Source: Candidatus Eiseniibacteriota bacterium | Lineage (GTDB): Bacteria > Eisenbacteria > RBG-16-71-46 > CAIMUX01 > WJJG01 | Assembly (NCBI GenBank): GCA_023129715.1 | Contig: JAGMBO010000054.1 | Location: forward strand, 1 to 64,000 | Reading direction: 5' to 3' | Length of the DNA stretch: 64,000 nt | In this document: positions 9,157 to 17,717 of the stretch, one piece after another | How the letters are laid out: each line of letters opens with the position of its first letter | Numbering within the stretch: position 1 is the stretch's first letter | Notes under the pieces: model-generated | Database searches by the model: none | Told to the model about the DNA's origin: nothing | The model's input: the letters and a program-made list of their open reading frames with translations, nothing else | Program-made: the position numbers and the translations under genes

Positions 9157-9987
9157 ATGAAACACCTAGTCACTTGCATGATGGTCTTGGCGCTCGTCGC
9201 CGTCGCGGCACCCAGTGCCAACGCGACGTACTTCACCCTCACCGACATCAACTCGGTGGTCGACATCGACAGCCAGGCCGGCATGCTCAATTGGGTCGTC
9301 GACGATGTCGACCACCTCTTCTTGCAGGCCTTCTGGATCCGCACCGGCCCTACCGGCCCCGAAGTGCCCTTGGGCAATTTCTACAGCGGCGCCGATGTCT
9401 GGGGGCCGAGCATTGTTGACCTCTACTTCAACAATCATCCCGACTTCGACATCAAGGTGCGCTACATCCTGACCGGGGGCTCCATGGGCAGCCAGGTCTC
9501 GGACGTCGCCGAGGTGATCCGGGTTGCCGCCAAGCAGGACATCCCCGGCAGTCTCCAATCCAACGACGTGCACTTCTTCCAGTATTCCGACTTCGACCTG
9601 AACGCCACGCCCAGCGACGATGCAGTCCGCTTCCCCAACGCGAATGCCGTACAGCAGGTCGATGCCGGCGCGATACTCTCTGAGACGGTCGTTACGCCCC
9701 CCCCGAGCCACCATGAGGGTGAAAACCAGTGGCCGGACTTGCGTAACAGGCTCAACGACGCTGGCCCCACGACCCTCAGTGACCTGCCTGCCATCGGCGG
9801 TGGCTGGCTGGCGGGCGATATCGAGTGGGCCTTCCAGTGGGACAAGACGATCACGCAGACCACTCCGCTGCTGATCAGCAAGGACAAGCATTTGCAGCCG
9901 GTGCCCGAGCCGACCACCCTGTTGCTGCTCGGTGTCGGCCTCCTGGGTGCGGAAGTTGCCCGCCGGCGCCGCAAGAGCCGCCGCTAG
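9157..9987 (+). CDS. PEP-CTERM sorting-domain protein (exosortase substrate)
   Basis: 276 residues with a signal peptide (cleavage probably after residue 23, ANA) and a textbook C-terminal sorting signal: V-P-E-P at 249-252, a hydrophobic segment LLLLGVGLLGAEVA, then a basic tail RRRRKSRR. The start is fixed by GGAGGA seven bases before the ATG. The central part is acidic, aromatic-rich and unlike any enzyme I recognise; it may be a structural matrix protein. This is the only PEP-CTERM protein in the window, while the exosortase is 8 kb away. It is preceded by a sigma-54 promoter and followed by a strong hairpin, so it is probably monocistronic. Confidence 0.93.
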   Translation: MKHLVTCMMVLALVAVAAPSANATYFTLTDINSVVDIDSQAGMLNWVVDDVDHLFLQAFWIRTGPTGPEVPLGNFYSGADVWGPSIVDLYFNNHPDFDIKVRYILTGGSMGSQVSDVAEVIRVAAKQDIPGSLQSNDVHFFQYSDFDLNATPSDDAVRFPNANAVQQVDAGAILSETVVTPPPSHHEGENQWPDLRNRLNDAGPTTLSDLPAIGGGWLAGDIEWAFQWDKTITQTTPLLISKDKHLQPVPEPTTLLLLGVGLLGAEVARRRRKSRR

Positions 9988-10030
9988 CCGGCCGGCTCCA
10001 TCGTCGAGAAGGCAAGTACGAGCCGTTTAT

Positions 10031-10066
10031 CGCGCGGACCCGCATATGCGGGCCCGCGCGTATTTT
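10031..10066 (+). terminator. Rho-independent terminator after the PEP-CTERM gene
   Basis: The hairpin arms cgcgcgg...cccgcgcg flank a perfect 14-base palindrome cccgcatatgcggg, with a single mismatch in the stem, and are followed by TATTTTA. It lies 43 bases past the stop at 9987. The opposite-strand glycosyltransferase stop codon sits in the T-rich tail. Confidence 0.75.
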
Positions 10067-11387
10067 AGTCAGCCTTACCGGCCACTCCACCCGCGGGCAC
10101 ACCGAGCGTGGCGGCCGTGGCCAACAGGCGCCGCGCGACCTCTCCGTAGTGGTACGCACGCACGGCAACCGGATCAGGACGAGGCGGCGATTCCCCTGCC
10201 AGAAGACGGGTGAGCATCTTGGTCAGCGACTCCGAGTCCTCGATGTCGCAGAACAGCCCTCCCGTCTCCGAGAGCACCCGCGCCGTGCTGCCGCGTCGCG
10301 GGCTGACCCCGAGAACCGGAGTTCCCGATCCCAGATAGTCGATCAGCTTCGACGGGAGGAAGACGCTCTCCTGCGTTCGCGTCAGCTTGGCATCGATCAG
10401 CAACAGGAGGTCGTATTCGCTCATCAGCGCGAGCGAGTCGAGATAGGGGATCACGGGGTGGACGCGCAGCACGCGCTCGAGTCCTGCGGCACTCACCTCC
10501 CGGCGGGCCTCCTCTGGGAAGCTTCCGTAGCAGTCGATCTCCAGCCGTCCCTCCAGGTCTTTGACGCGACCAAGGCCTGCGAGCGCCTGGATCAAAGGCG
10601 CCGGCGTGCGCGGCCCGTAGAAATGCCCGGTGTGGAGGAGTCGCAGCGGTCTCCCCGCCGCGCGCGCTTCGCGGCCGGACGCCTGCATTTCGGACGCAAA
10701 CCCTTCGGGCACAAGCCTTCCGGGCGCGTACCAGTCGGGCACGAAGGCGTGCGGCAAGACGCCCGACTTCCCCCCCAAGATCGCCCCATGATCTTCGGCC
10801 GTCAGGCGCAGCATCTCATCGGACGTGTAGAGCACGTAATCGGCAGCCTCCAGGACCTGCGCTTCCAATCTGCGGTGATGATCCGCGCTTCGCCGATTGC
10901 GCGCCGGCGCGTAGGGGTTGCGCCCCCATGGATCACTGAAATAGGCGATCCAGGGTAGGCCGCTCATTTTCTTCACCGGCGGCCCGAGCAGGTGATTGGC
11001 GTGCGGTTGGCTGCAGGTCAGAAGGAGATCGTAGCGCCGCAAGTCGAGACCGCGTAGATACCGCCGAGCGGCGAAGGTCCATTCCCGCTTCTTGGGTTCG
11101 AACCAGCGCAGCCCCCACGGAGTCCCGCTGAGCAGACGCTTGATGACGCGCACGGGCTTCATCGCTTCCGGCGACCAGACCAAATGCTGCGTGAGGTCTT
11201 CCGGCACCACGCGCATGATCGACGGATCGATCAGGTCCGGCGCCGGGGCGAGGAAGGAGCGCGGGTCGATCGCCAGGATCTCGACATCGACCCCATTCGA
11301 CCGCAACCCAAGCACGAGCTTCAGATAGACGAGCGCCGCCGGTACCTGTAGCGGCGGAAAGCAATAGAGAATCGCCAGGACTCTCAC
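10065..11387 (-). CDS. GT4-like (GT-B) glycosyltransferase
   Basis: 440 residues from a GTG at 11387 that overlaps the wecB stop by four bases. The N-terminus MRVLAILYCFPPLQVPA and the long-spaced Rossmann pattern fit family 4 transferases that begin with an FPP-type loop; the C-terminal half has RPLRLLHTGHFYG and the donor-site region ESVFLPSKLIDYLGSGTPVLGV with its acidic/Lys loop. Probably adds a sugar to the exopolysaccharide repeat unit or a linked glycan. It is the last gene of a minus-strand block wholly devoted to polysaccharide synthesis. Confidence 0.85.
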   Translation of the reverse strand: MRVLAILYCFPPLQVPAALVYLKLVLGLRSNGVDVEILAIDPRSFLAPAPDLIDPSIMRVVPEDLTQHLVWSPEAMKPVRVIKRLLSGTPWGLRWFEPKKREWTFAARRYLRGLDLRRYDLLLTCSQPHANHLLGPPVKKMSGLPWIAYFSDPWGRNPYAPARNRRSADHHRRLEAQVLEAADYVLYTSDEMLRLTAEDHGAILGGKSGVLPHAFVPDWYAPGRLVPEGFASEMQASGREARAAGRPLRLLHTGHFYGPRTPAPLIQALAGLGRVKDLEGRLEIDCYGSFPEEARREVSAAGLERVLRVHPVIPYLDSLALMSEYDLLLLIDAKLTRTQESVFLPSKLIDYLGSGTPVLGVSPRRGSTARVLSETGGLFCDIEDSESLTKMLTRLLAGESPPRPDPVAVRAYHYGEVARRLLATAATLGVPAGGVAGKAD

Positions 11388-12511
11388 CGATCCCCCTCCA
11401 CGAACGCCGCCACCAGCGCCGCAATGCGCGCCGCTGCCCTGCCATCACCATAGGGATTGACGGCTGAGACCATCCGCCGGTGTGCCTCGCCGCCGGCAAG
11501 CAGAGCCCGCGTCTCGGCGACGATTCGCCGCCGGTCCGTTCCAACCAGGCGTGCCACCCCGACGGAGATGCCTTCCGGTCGCTCCGTTTTCTCGCGCAGC
11601 ACCAGCACTGGTGTCCCCAGGCTGGGGGCCTCCTCCTGAACACCCCCCGAGTCGGTCAGCGCCACCCGCGCGTCCCGCAGCAGGTGCACGAAGCCGGGGT
11701 AGTCGAGTGGCCCGGTGAGACAGATGCGCGGATGATGCGACAGCACTCGTTCGACAACCCCGCGGACATTGGGATTCGGGTGCACCGGGAGCAGAATCCC
11801 AACCTCCGGATCGGCCTCGGCGATCTCCAGCAGCGCCCGGCAGATCTCCTCCATCGGCGCCCCGAAGCTCTCCCGCCGGTGAGCGGTCACCAGGACGAGT
11901 TTCTCGATCCGCCCGCGAAATTCATCGATCTGCGCACCAAGATGCCCGGCCGGCAGCGGCTGGGCCGCAATGTGCTGAACTGCATCCACGACCGGATTGC
12001 CACAGACATGAATACTCTCCTCCGCGATGCCCTCGCGCAGGAGATTCTCCCGGGCCCCGCCGGTCGGGGCAAAGTGGAGGTCGGCGAGGACGGCCACCGC
12101 GCGCCGGTTCATCTCCTCGGGGAAGGGGGAGAACTTGTCCGCCGTGCGGAGTCCTGCTTCCACATGCCCGAAGGGGACGCGGTTGTAGTAGGCGGCCAGC
12201 GCGGCGGCGAGCACGGTGGTCGTATCGCCTTGCCCCAACACCATCGCTGGCCTTTCGCGCTTCAGCACGCGGTCGATGCCCACCACGCACTTCGCGGTCA
12301 CATCGGCGATCTCTTGATCGTCCGTCATGACATTCAAGTCATGAGCCGGAACAATCTCGAAGACACGCAAGACCTCATCGAGCATCTGCCGGTGTTGGGC
12401 GGTCGCCACCGGGATCACGGTCAGTGAATCATAGGCGGCGAGCGCGGCGATCACCGGCGCCATCTTCACCGCCTCCGGACGCGTGCCCATCACGGCAATG
12501 ATCGTGCTCAT
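11384..12511 (-). CDS. wecB: UDP-N-acetylglucosamine 2-epimerase (non-hydrolysing)
   Basis: 375 residues. The start is set at ATG 12511 because MSTIIAVMGTRPEAVKMAP is the conserved family N-terminus; the open frame continues 15 codons further with no family similarity. Hallmarks include GTRPEAVKMAP, GHVEAGLRT, TAHRRESFG and DSGGVQEEAPSLGTPVL. It interconverts UDP-GlcNAc and UDP-ManNAc in the cytoplasm, supplying an N-acetylhexosamine donor for the exopolysaccharide. It starts four bases after the stop of the upstream toroid gene. Confidence 0.95.
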   Translation of the reverse strand: MSTIIAVMGTRPEAVKMAPVIAALAAYDSLTVIPVATAQHRQMLDEVLRVFEIVPAHDLNVMTDDQEIADVTAKCVVGIDRVLKRERPAMVLGQGDTTTVLAAALAAYYNRVPFGHVEAGLRTADKFSPFPEEMNRRAVAVLADLHFAPTGGARENLLREGIAEESIHVCGNPVVDAVQHIAAQPLPAGHLGAQIDEFRGRIEKLVLVTAHRRESFGAPMEEICRALLEIAEADPEVGILLPVHPNPNVRGVVERVLSHHPRICLTGPLDYPGFVHLLRDARVALTDSGGVQEEAPSLGTPVLVLREKTERPEGISVGVARLVGTDRRRIVAETRALLAGGEAHRRMVSAVNPYGDGRAAARIAALVAAFVEGDR

Positions 12512-12515
12512 CGGT

Positions 12516-13643
12516 TCAACCCTTATAGGTCGGCTGCAGACCGGTCGACGGGGCAAAGATCAGCGCGTCGGCGAAGAACTTTGCCGCCCAGTTCGGCAGC
12601 CGGTAGCGGCAATAGGCGCCATTGATCGGAAACGAGCCACGCACCCCGCCGCGCAATCCAGGATTCGACGATCGCAGGTCGTGGATCCTCTCGAGGAAGC
12701 CGAGCGCACGCTCCGCCTGCTCGGCGAAGATCCTCTCCTCCGAGTGAGCATACAGCCGTGACCAGAGGACGCAAACCTGCGCTATGCCGGTGAGACACGC
12801 CCAGGGGACCGTCCCGCGCCACTCGCGGTCGAAGCGCCCACTGATCCGTCCCTGCCGATCCACTCGCGCAGTCAACGCCCGCGCCGTGCGCGTGGCCGCC
12901 GCCACGAGGGGAGGCTGTTCCAGCAGGATTCCCGCCTCGAACTGGCCGCGGGCAGTGTAGGCGATCGTATGGAGCAGAGGCTGGTGGTTGTCGGTGAGGC
13001 AGTTCTGGGCAAACCAGCCCGGGCGTTCCTCCTGACGCAAGGACCAGTCAAGAAAGCGCCGCGCAGCCTCGCGCGGCGGCTCCTCCCCCGCCACGCTGGC
13101 TAGCTCGGCCAACGCCCAGGCGACCCGCGCATGGAAGGTCACGCCCACCGCCGAACCGACGTCCCTGCGCCAGACCGGCTCGCCGTCCATGACTTCCACC
13201 AACCAGCGCCCGGCCCGCCGGGCCGCCGCGAGGAAACGCCGCTCCCCTGTGGCCTGGAAGGCGGCCAGCCAGCCGAAGATCACCTGGCCCGTGTCGAACA
13301 CACAGGGCCGGCGCCGAGCAAGGTCGGCGATCGACCCATCGTCGCGCTGAACCTGCAGCTCCCATTCCGCCATCTCCAGCGCGCGTCGGCGCGCCTCGGC
13401 ATCACCACGCAGCGACGAAACATTCAGCAGTGTCGGGATGATATAGCCCGTTGTTTCCGGGTAGGACGGCAGCCACCCGCGGCCGAGCTCGTAGCTGTGG
13501 CTGACCCCCCGGTCGTCGCCGGCATCCTGCGCCCGGTACAGCCAGGCGAGCACCTCTGCGAGATGAACCTCCCGCGACGGCGGCCCGCCGGCTGGGCGGC
13601 GCAGCAATTCACCTAGGCGCTCGCGTTGACGCTCCCAGAACAT
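12516..13643 (-). CDS. Alpha/alpha-toroid protein (terpenoid-cyclase or six-hairpin-glycosidase fold), unknown function
   Basis: 375 residues, ATG start with an AGGGTGG ribosome binding site. The sequence is almost all helix hairpins with aromatic and His-rich turns (ELGRGWLPSYPETTGYIIPTL, VFDTGQVIFGW, DNHQPLLHTIAYTARG), the pattern of six-hairpin glycosidases, lyases and C5-epimerase-like toroids. No signal peptide or membrane segment, so it is presumably cytoplasmic. Encoded between wecB and a FemAB-like gene, so it most likely modifies a polysaccharide precursor. I cannot assign a reaction. Confidence 0.6.
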   Translation of the reverse strand: MFWERQRERLGELLRRPAGGPPSREVHLAEVLAWLYRAQDAGDDRGVSHSYELGRGWLPSYPETTGYIIPTLLNVSSLRGDAEARRRALEMAEWELQVQRDDGSIADLARRRPCVFDTGQVIFGWLAAFQATGERRFLAAARRAGRWLVEVMDGEPVWRRDVGSAVGVTFHARVAWALAELASVAGEEPPREAARRFLDWSLRQEERPGWFAQNCLTDNHQPLLHTIAYTARGQFEAGILLEQPPLVAAATRTARALTARVDRQGRISGRFDREWRGTVPWACLTGIAQVCVLWSRLYAHSEERIFAEQAERALGFLERIHDLRSSNPGLRGGVRGSFPINGAYCRYRLPNWAAKFFADALIFAPSTGLQPTYKG

Positions 13644-13652
13644 CAGTCCACC

Positions 13653-14621
13653 CTAGTCGAACTCCACGACCGCGGCAGTGCGCAGGTACTCGCGCCCGCC
13701 GAATCCCTTCTTGAACTCGTAGAGGCCATGTTGGGGATGGTCCTCAGCGGTCGCCGCCGCCGGAACACCGCCGATGTTGAGCTCGCGCACGCCGCGCTCC
13801 TGCGCCCGCCCGAGCAGCTCGGCGTGGAGGCAGTACATGGCATAGAGCTCGTAGCCCTTCCGGTTGCACCCGGATCGAACGGTGATCGCCCGGGTCCCGA
13901 AGTGCAGGTAGGCAAGCGCGGCAACGCATTCATCGCCGGCATGAGCCAAGAGCACCTCGCCGTGCCCGGCCCCGTAGACGTAACGCTCGACCCTTCGGAA
14001 GTATTCCCGGTCCCGCACGCTGAAGCCCGCCCCCCGCGACGCCGCTCGCTCGGCGGCGAGCCCCTGGAACCCTCGCAGCGCCTCGAGCCCCGCAGGCCCA
14101 TCAGCGTCGGACACCACGAGGCTGCGTTGCTGGGCCCGGCGGATGTTCTTGCGGTGGGTCTTGTGCATGGCCGCGGTCAGGGCTCCGTGCTCGGGTTCCA
14201 GATCGATGACGAATTCCCGCGTGCGCGCGCTGATCGAACTGCGTAGCGTCTCCAGATCCTCGAGACAGTCGCCCCAACTCGCGCCGATCCGCAACCTCTG
14301 GAAGCCCTGCCGGCGGCAATACTCGAGCAGCGTCGCGTAGATCTCTTCTCGCGCCGCCCCGGGGCGCGCCGCTCCCGCGGGCGGCGTGGGCAGATGGATT
14401 TCTGGGCGTCGCCCGAGGAGTCGACGCCAACCGGGTGAGACCAGAAAGGCGGGACCCGCGGCGCATTCCTCTCCCGGGGCCCCAAAGAACAGCAGCCGGA
14501 GGGCCCCCGGTCGATAGTCCCCGTAGTGTACGTCCGGCAGGTGCAGGGGCGATCCCCCCAGGCGCACGAGCAGGGGCTGCCACGCGGGCGTCGGCAACTC
14601 TGGCAGTGCCCGCATCTCCAT
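13653..14621 (-). CDS. FemAB-like GNAT transferase of the exosortase/EPS type
   Basis: 322 residues, from ATG 14621, which shares one base with the TGA of the dehydrogenase gene (TGATG). The C-terminal half carries the FemAB/GNAT pattern: helix MHKTHRKNIRRAQ, GEVLLAHAGDECVAALAYLHFG and YELYAMYCLHAELLGRA, ending in YEFKKGFGG. FemAB-like proteins of this kind recur in exosortase-linked polysaccharide loci. Known relatives use aminoacyl-tRNA or acyl-CoA donors to place an amino acid or acyl group on a glycan or peptide; the donor here is unknown. Confidence 0.8.
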   Translation of the reverse strand: MEMRALPELPTPAWQPLLVRLGGSPLHLPDVHYGDYRPGALRLLFFGAPGEECAAGPAFLVSPGWRRLLGRRPEIHLPTPPAGAARPGAAREEIYATLLEYCRRQGFQRLRIGASWGDCLEDLETLRSSISARTREFVIDLEPEHGALTAAMHKTHRKNIRRAQQRSLVVSDADGPAGLEALRGFQGLAAERAASRGAGFSVRDREYFRRVERYVYGAGHGEVLLAHAGDECVAALAYLHFGTRAITVRSGCNRKGYELYAMYCLHAELLGRAQERGVRELNIGGVPAAATAEDHPQHGLYEFKKGFGGREYLRTAAVVEFD

Positions 14622-15811
14622 CAATGAATTCCGACTTCCCGGAAGTCGGCCTCCAGCGCATCAAGCGAGCGAATGCAGTGATTCCACATGGCCCGCCGCC
14701 GCAGCGAAACGGGCAATTGCCGGCGGGCCCGCTCACCGAGCTTGCGCAGGATCGACGGCTGGGATTGCGCCTGTGCTCGCTTGCGGGCTTCGCGCACGGC
14801 CAGGCGCTCGACCACCGGGATCGCTGCCCGACCCGACTGCAGGCACATTCGCACCAGCGCCTTGATCAGGGGACGGTAGCGCAGGCGGAACAACTCTTCG
14901 ATCTCTTTCCGCGGCACACCACTGTCGGCCATCGAGGAGCCAAAGACCCCGCCGGCATTGCACAAGTACCCGGGCAGCACCAGCATGCCCCGGTCATGAA
15001 GAATCTCCGCCGCCCCCGCACGATAGGGCGCATTGGCCACCGGCACCACCGCGCGCACCTGGATGCGCTCCGCCAACTCCCGCGTGATCGACCAGACCCG
15101 CGCCGCCGGAACGAGGACATCGACATCGGTCGCGAGCAGATCATCATGGGCGATGCGTTCGCCCGGCAGGTGCGCGACGAGATCGTCGCCGTGCAAGTCC
15201 TTCTCTCGGCACAGCTCCTGCGGATCGAAACCCTCTGCGTTGCGGACCGCTCCAATCACCGTGGAAATCCCTGTAACGCGAAAGAGGCCCTCGGGCAACA
15301 AGGTCATCATGTGTCGCGCGACATTACCGAAGCCCTCGATCGCCATGGTCAGGGGGCGCGCCGACTGGACGACCTCCGCGTAGCCGAGGAGAGCATTGGC
15401 CGCGCTGATCGCCGTGTAGAAGGACGTGTCGGTCGGCGGGGGAATCTCGAGACCGGCGCCGGCATAGATCGTCCTCAGTTCTTCCGGCCCGCAATTCATG
15501 TCCATCGCCGGGTTGTAGAGCCCGGTGCGGATGATTGGACCGCAGTGGCGACCGAAGCTGCGCAGCGCAGCGCTCCGCCCTTCCGCGTCGAGCCCCTCCG
15601 CCAGCCGCACCCCAGCCTTCCCTCCCCCCCGGGGTAGGCGAAAGAGCGCCAGCTTGATCGTCATCTCCCGGGCGAGCTCTCTGACCTCCTCAAGGACAAG
15701 GTCGTCCGCGATGCGCACGCCGCCCGCGCTACGATTGTTGAACAGGGAGTCGATCACCAGGAATCCCTCATAGGTCTTCCCGGACGCTAGGATGATGAGC
15801 GGGTGCTCCAT
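14621..15811 (-). CDS. Glu/Leu/Phe/Val dehydrogenase family protein
   Basis: 396 residues from ATG 15811 (MEHPLIIL), behind a purine-rich GGGAGAGA; GTG 15841 is an upstream alternative with a poorer site. The N-terminal catalytic core is visible in RSAGGVR, MTIKLAL, PRGGGKAGV and NPAMDMNCGPEELRTIYAG, and a Rossmann NAD(P) domain follows (AIEGFGNVARH). It oxidatively deaminates an amino acid or runs in reverse. A catabolic amino-acid dehydrogenase is unexpected inside an EPS block, and its stop overlaps the FemAB-like start, suggesting that the two act on the same amino-acid modification. Confidence 0.85.
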   Translation of the reverse strand: MEHPLIILASGKTYEGFLVIDSLFNNRSAGGVRIADDLVLEEVRELAREMTIKLALFRLPRGGGKAGVRLAEGLDAEGRSAALRSFGRHCGPIIRTGLYNPAMDMNCGPEELRTIYAGAGLEIPPPTDTSFYTAISAANALLGYAEVVQSARPLTMAIEGFGNVARHMMTLLPEGLFRVTGISTVIGAVRNAEGFDPQELCREKDLHGDDLVAHLPGERIAHDDLLATDVDVLVPAARVWSITRELAERIQVRAVVPVANAPYRAGAAEILHDRGMLVLPGYLCNAGGVFGSSMADSGVPRKEIEELFRLRYRPLIKALVRMCLQSGRAAIPVVERLAVREARKRAQAQSQPSILRKLGERARRQLPVSLRRRAMWNHCIRSLDALEADFREVGIH

Positions 15812-15882
15812 GATGACTCTCTCTCCCGCCGCGGAGTTCACCTCTGGACCCCGCGATGACCGAGGGCCCAGGCCTCCCTCGA

Positions 15883-17556
15883 CTATTCGACCGCTCGCGG
15901 CCCTCTCTTGATGCGGTCACGCAGAATCCGCTTCAACTCCTTGCGCTCCGCCGCGTGCAGACCTACGTAAAGCATCGGACCATAGAGGATCCCGGCCAAT
16001 CCCACACCAGCCGCCATCTGCCCGTAGGAAGCGCTTCCCAAGAAGCCCGCGATCAGGGCGGCCAGTCCGGTGAACACCGCCCCGATCAGCAGGGGCCGCG
16101 CCTGCACCTCGATGAACTGGCGGCCCACCGACACACCCAAGTAGCGGCTGGTATGGACGAAGAGGATCACCTGAGAGATCCAGGCAGTCACCAGCACACT
16201 CAGCGCCACTCCGCTGATGCCCAACGGCCCCACCAGGAGAAACCCGAGCAGAACCACCCCGAGCGAGGTGCTCACCGAGACGATCACCAGGAAGTTCAGG
16301 CGACCCACGCCGATGAAGAGACGCCAGATCAGCGGCTGCAACCCATGCGCCAAGACGCCGCCGGCCAGAAGATAGAGGGCCGTACCCCCCTGCTGGGCAT
16401 AGACCGGACCGATCCATTGCGCGATGAAGGCTCGCCCATAGACGAAGATCAGCCCCACGATTGGAAGGGTCAGGAAGAGAATGTAGCGCGAGTAGCGCAG
16501 GTAGATCGAGCGGATCATCTGCTCGTCTCGCTGCCCATCGAGCTCGCTGAACATCGGCATGAACGGCGTCGAGAGCGACCAGGCGATCTGGCGCGTGTAG
16601 TCGACGAGCCGCAGGGGAATCGCGTAGTGGGCCGTTGCGGCCGCGGAGGCCTGCGAGCTGATGATCAACGGCTGGGCATGGTCGGCGATCCGCGCCGCGC
16701 TGGCGCTGAGGAAGAGCCGTCCGCCGAAGCCGAGCAGCTCGCGCAAGGACCGGGGCCCGACCCGCCAGGGGGCGAAGGCCACCTGCGGTAACACCCGCCG
16801 GCAGAGCGTGATCGTCGCGACTAGCGCGAGCAAGTCGGTAAGCGCCTTGCTGCCGGCCACGATCACCAATCCCCCAGGTGAGAGAAACGCAACCAGAATG
16901 GCCGCGTTGATCAACAGGACAGCCACATCGATCAGATTCTTCGCATGATAGAGCTGCCAGCCATAGAGGACTCCGGTGAAGAGGTAGTTGAGATAGAGAA
17001 TCAGAACGTCGGCCGCCATCAGCAGCATCACCATGCGCAGAGCGGGAAAGCCCTGGTAGTCGTTGATCAGCCGGGGCACGAGCGGAGGGACGACGAAGGC
17101 CAACACCAGGGCCGCCAGCAAGCCTACGCCGGCGAAGAAGACCAGCGCGGTCGAGACAACCTCGGAGAGCCTGCGTGCGTCGGAAGCCCCGCGGTGAAAA
17201 CCCACCATGCGTACGACGGCGGGCTGGACGCCCAGTTCCAAGAGACCCGCATACCCGACGAAGGAGAGGACGACCACCCAGAACCCGTAGGCCGCATCAC
17301 CCAGGCGATGGACGACGAAGGGCGTCAAGAAAAAGGCGACCACCAGCGAAATGAGTAGGCGGGCCGTATTGGAGATCGAGTTCAGCGTCAGGCGCCGGTG
17401 CACACTATCCTTCCCGCGCCCCGGATCCAGGGGGAGTTGCTCCGGTGGGCGATCAGGCGGCAGGATCGTTCTACCCGACACGGGGTCCTCTTCGGTGCTG
17501 CGTGTCTCCTCGCTCTCCGCCGACGCCGGCGGCATGGCCGGCGGCATTCTACCCAT
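15883..17556 (-). CDS. Polysaccharide flippase (Wzx/MOP superfamily)
   Basis: 557 residues, about 14 predicted transmembrane segments after a 60-residue polar N-terminus (start ATG 17556; a later start is possible). LNSISNTARLLISLVVAFFLTPFVVHRLG is the characteristic first segment of oligosaccharide flippases. It would move the lipid-linked repeat unit across the inner membrane. It is the first gene of the minus-strand block and is divergent from the exosortase gene; the 160-base gap holds the promoters for both directions. Confidence 0.88.
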   Translation of the reverse strand: MGRMPPAMPPASAESEETRSTEEDPVSGRTILPPDRPPEQLPLDPGRGKDSVHRRLTLNSISNTARLLISLVVAFFLTPFVVHRLGDAAYGFWVVVLSFVGYAGLLELGVQPAVVRMVGFHRGASDARRLSEVVSTALVFFAGVGLLAALVLAFVVPPLVPRLINDYQGFPALRMVMLLMAADVLILYLNYLFTGVLYGWQLYHAKNLIDVAVLLINAAILVAFLSPGGLVIVAGSKALTDLLALVATITLCRRVLPQVAFAPWRVGPRSLRELLGFGGRLFLSASAARIADHAQPLIISSQASAAATAHYAIPLRLVDYTRQIAWSLSTPFMPMFSELDGQRDEQMIRSIYLRYSRYILFLTLPIVGLIFVYGRAFIAQWIGPVYAQQGGTALYLLAGGVLAHGLQPLIWRLFIGVGRLNFLVIVSVSTSLGVVLLGFLLVGPLGISGVALSVLVTAWISQVILFVHTSRYLGVSVGRQFIEVQARPLLIGAVFTGLAALIAGFLGSASYGQMAAGVGLAGILYGPMLYVGLHAAERKELKRILRDRIKRGPRAVE

Positions 17557-17717
17557 CAGCCGCGCTTGACACCTAGGGAGAAATCCCCACGCCCGTCAAC
17601 CGGCGCAGAGCTCGGTTGGAAGAACTCCCCGGAGACATGCCGCCACGGGCTCCCGCTCGGCCGCGCAGGGCAAACATCCTTCAGCCCAGTTGTTCGCCTG
17701 TGCTAGACTGCGGCGCT

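Noticed and set aside
9166-9891. Long minus-strand open frame (241 codons) opposite the PEP-CTERM gene
   Set aside because: It mirrors the codon pattern of the real gene, has no family motif and no ribosome binding site; a shadow of high-GC coding DNA.
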